Origin: Pleomorphomonas carboxyditropha
GTDB taxonomy: Bacteria > Pseudomonadota > Alphaproteobacteria > Rhizobiales > Pleomorphomonadaceae
Assembly (NCBI RefSeq): GCF_002770725.1
Contig: NZ_NQVN01000012.1
Location: 62,001-126,000 of the forward strand
Length of the DNA: 64,000 nt
Reading direction: 5' to 3'
Program-made: the position numbers and the translations under genes
In this document: positions 63,955 through 64,000 of the stretch, in pieces
How the letters are laid out: every line of letters starts with the position of its first letter
Position numbering within the stretch: the first letter of the stretch is position 1
The notes under the pieces: generated by a model
What the model was told of the DNA's origin: nothing
Database searches by the model: none
The model's input: only the letters and a program-made list of their open reading frames with translations

Positions 63955-64000
63955 GGCATCCTGTCTTTGCGTTTGGAGTTCACGGCCGACATGGTCCGCT
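63951..64000 (-). CDS. 3' end of an upstream gene (partial)
   Basis: About 15 codons ending in TGA that overlaps the kinase start (ATGA); the reading gives ...TMSAVNSKRKDRMP. The overlap is the main support. Too little is present to name the product. Confidence 0.35.
   Translation of the reverse strand, partial: RTMSAVNSKRKDRMP

Overview
The window is a GC-rich, gene-dense bacterial chromosome segment, very probably from an alphaproteobacterium of the Hyphomicrobiales (rhizobial) type. Supporting signs are a CtrA-type box before flhA, an aztABCD-type zinc system with Zur boxes, an RpoE/ChrR (ECF11-type) pair with the Rhodobacter-like promoter TGATCC-N18-TAGAA, EcfG-type general-stress promoters, and a chromosome full of high-affinity ABC importers with IclR and LacI regulators. 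The genus cannot be fixed by eye. No phage, insertion sequence or CRISPR array was seen.

Layout. 1-2488 (minus): glycine betaine/choline/proline ABC importer. 3106-5283: a solitary flhA. 5763-14022: a zinc-starvation region with two G3E GTPases, an AztD-like metallochaperone, an Rrf2 regulator plus methyltransferase, zur, two small proteins and aztABC, with two near-identical Zur boxes. 14501-15622: extensin-like lipoprotein. 15658-22608: IclR regulator and a sugar or sugar-acid operon (mannonate dehydratase-like, ABC importer, RraA-like). 22622-23163: two small antitoxin-like genes without toxins. 23407-26636: Bcr/CflA efflux, Hsp20 with a possible RNA thermometer, and a lytic transglycosylase; then a tRNA with CAT anticodon. 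27139-33264: catecholate-siderophore receptor and ABC importer. 33601-35058: an unusual LysR-HTH/YbiB fusion, then a methyltransferase.

36309-42691: polar amino-acid ABC importer with an N-methyltryptophan/sarcosine-oxidase-like enzyme, an amidotransferase-like protein, a LacI regulator and a small kinase. 42866-49768: an RpoE-ChrR stress regulon including a FAD enzyme, a DUF1365 protein and a cyclopropane-synthase-like lipid methylase (divergent operon), DUF1295 and DUF2177 membrane proteins and an SDR. 49941-50126: a small EcfG-type stress protein. 50202-55358: an EmrAB/NodT tripartite efflux system with a TetR regulator. 55737-62314: a ribose-type sugar ABC importer with an IclR repressor and a fucose-isomerase-like enzyme. 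62556-63954: truncated haemoglobin and a ribokinase-family kinase.

The points most worth a second look are the LysR-YbiB fusion, the matched ECF promoters tying the lipid-modification operon to rpoE-chrR, divergent EcfG promoters sharing a palindromic -35, a mosaic family of intergenic palindromes, small uncharacterised proteins inside the zinc operon, and a hairpin covering the hsp20 ribosome binding site.
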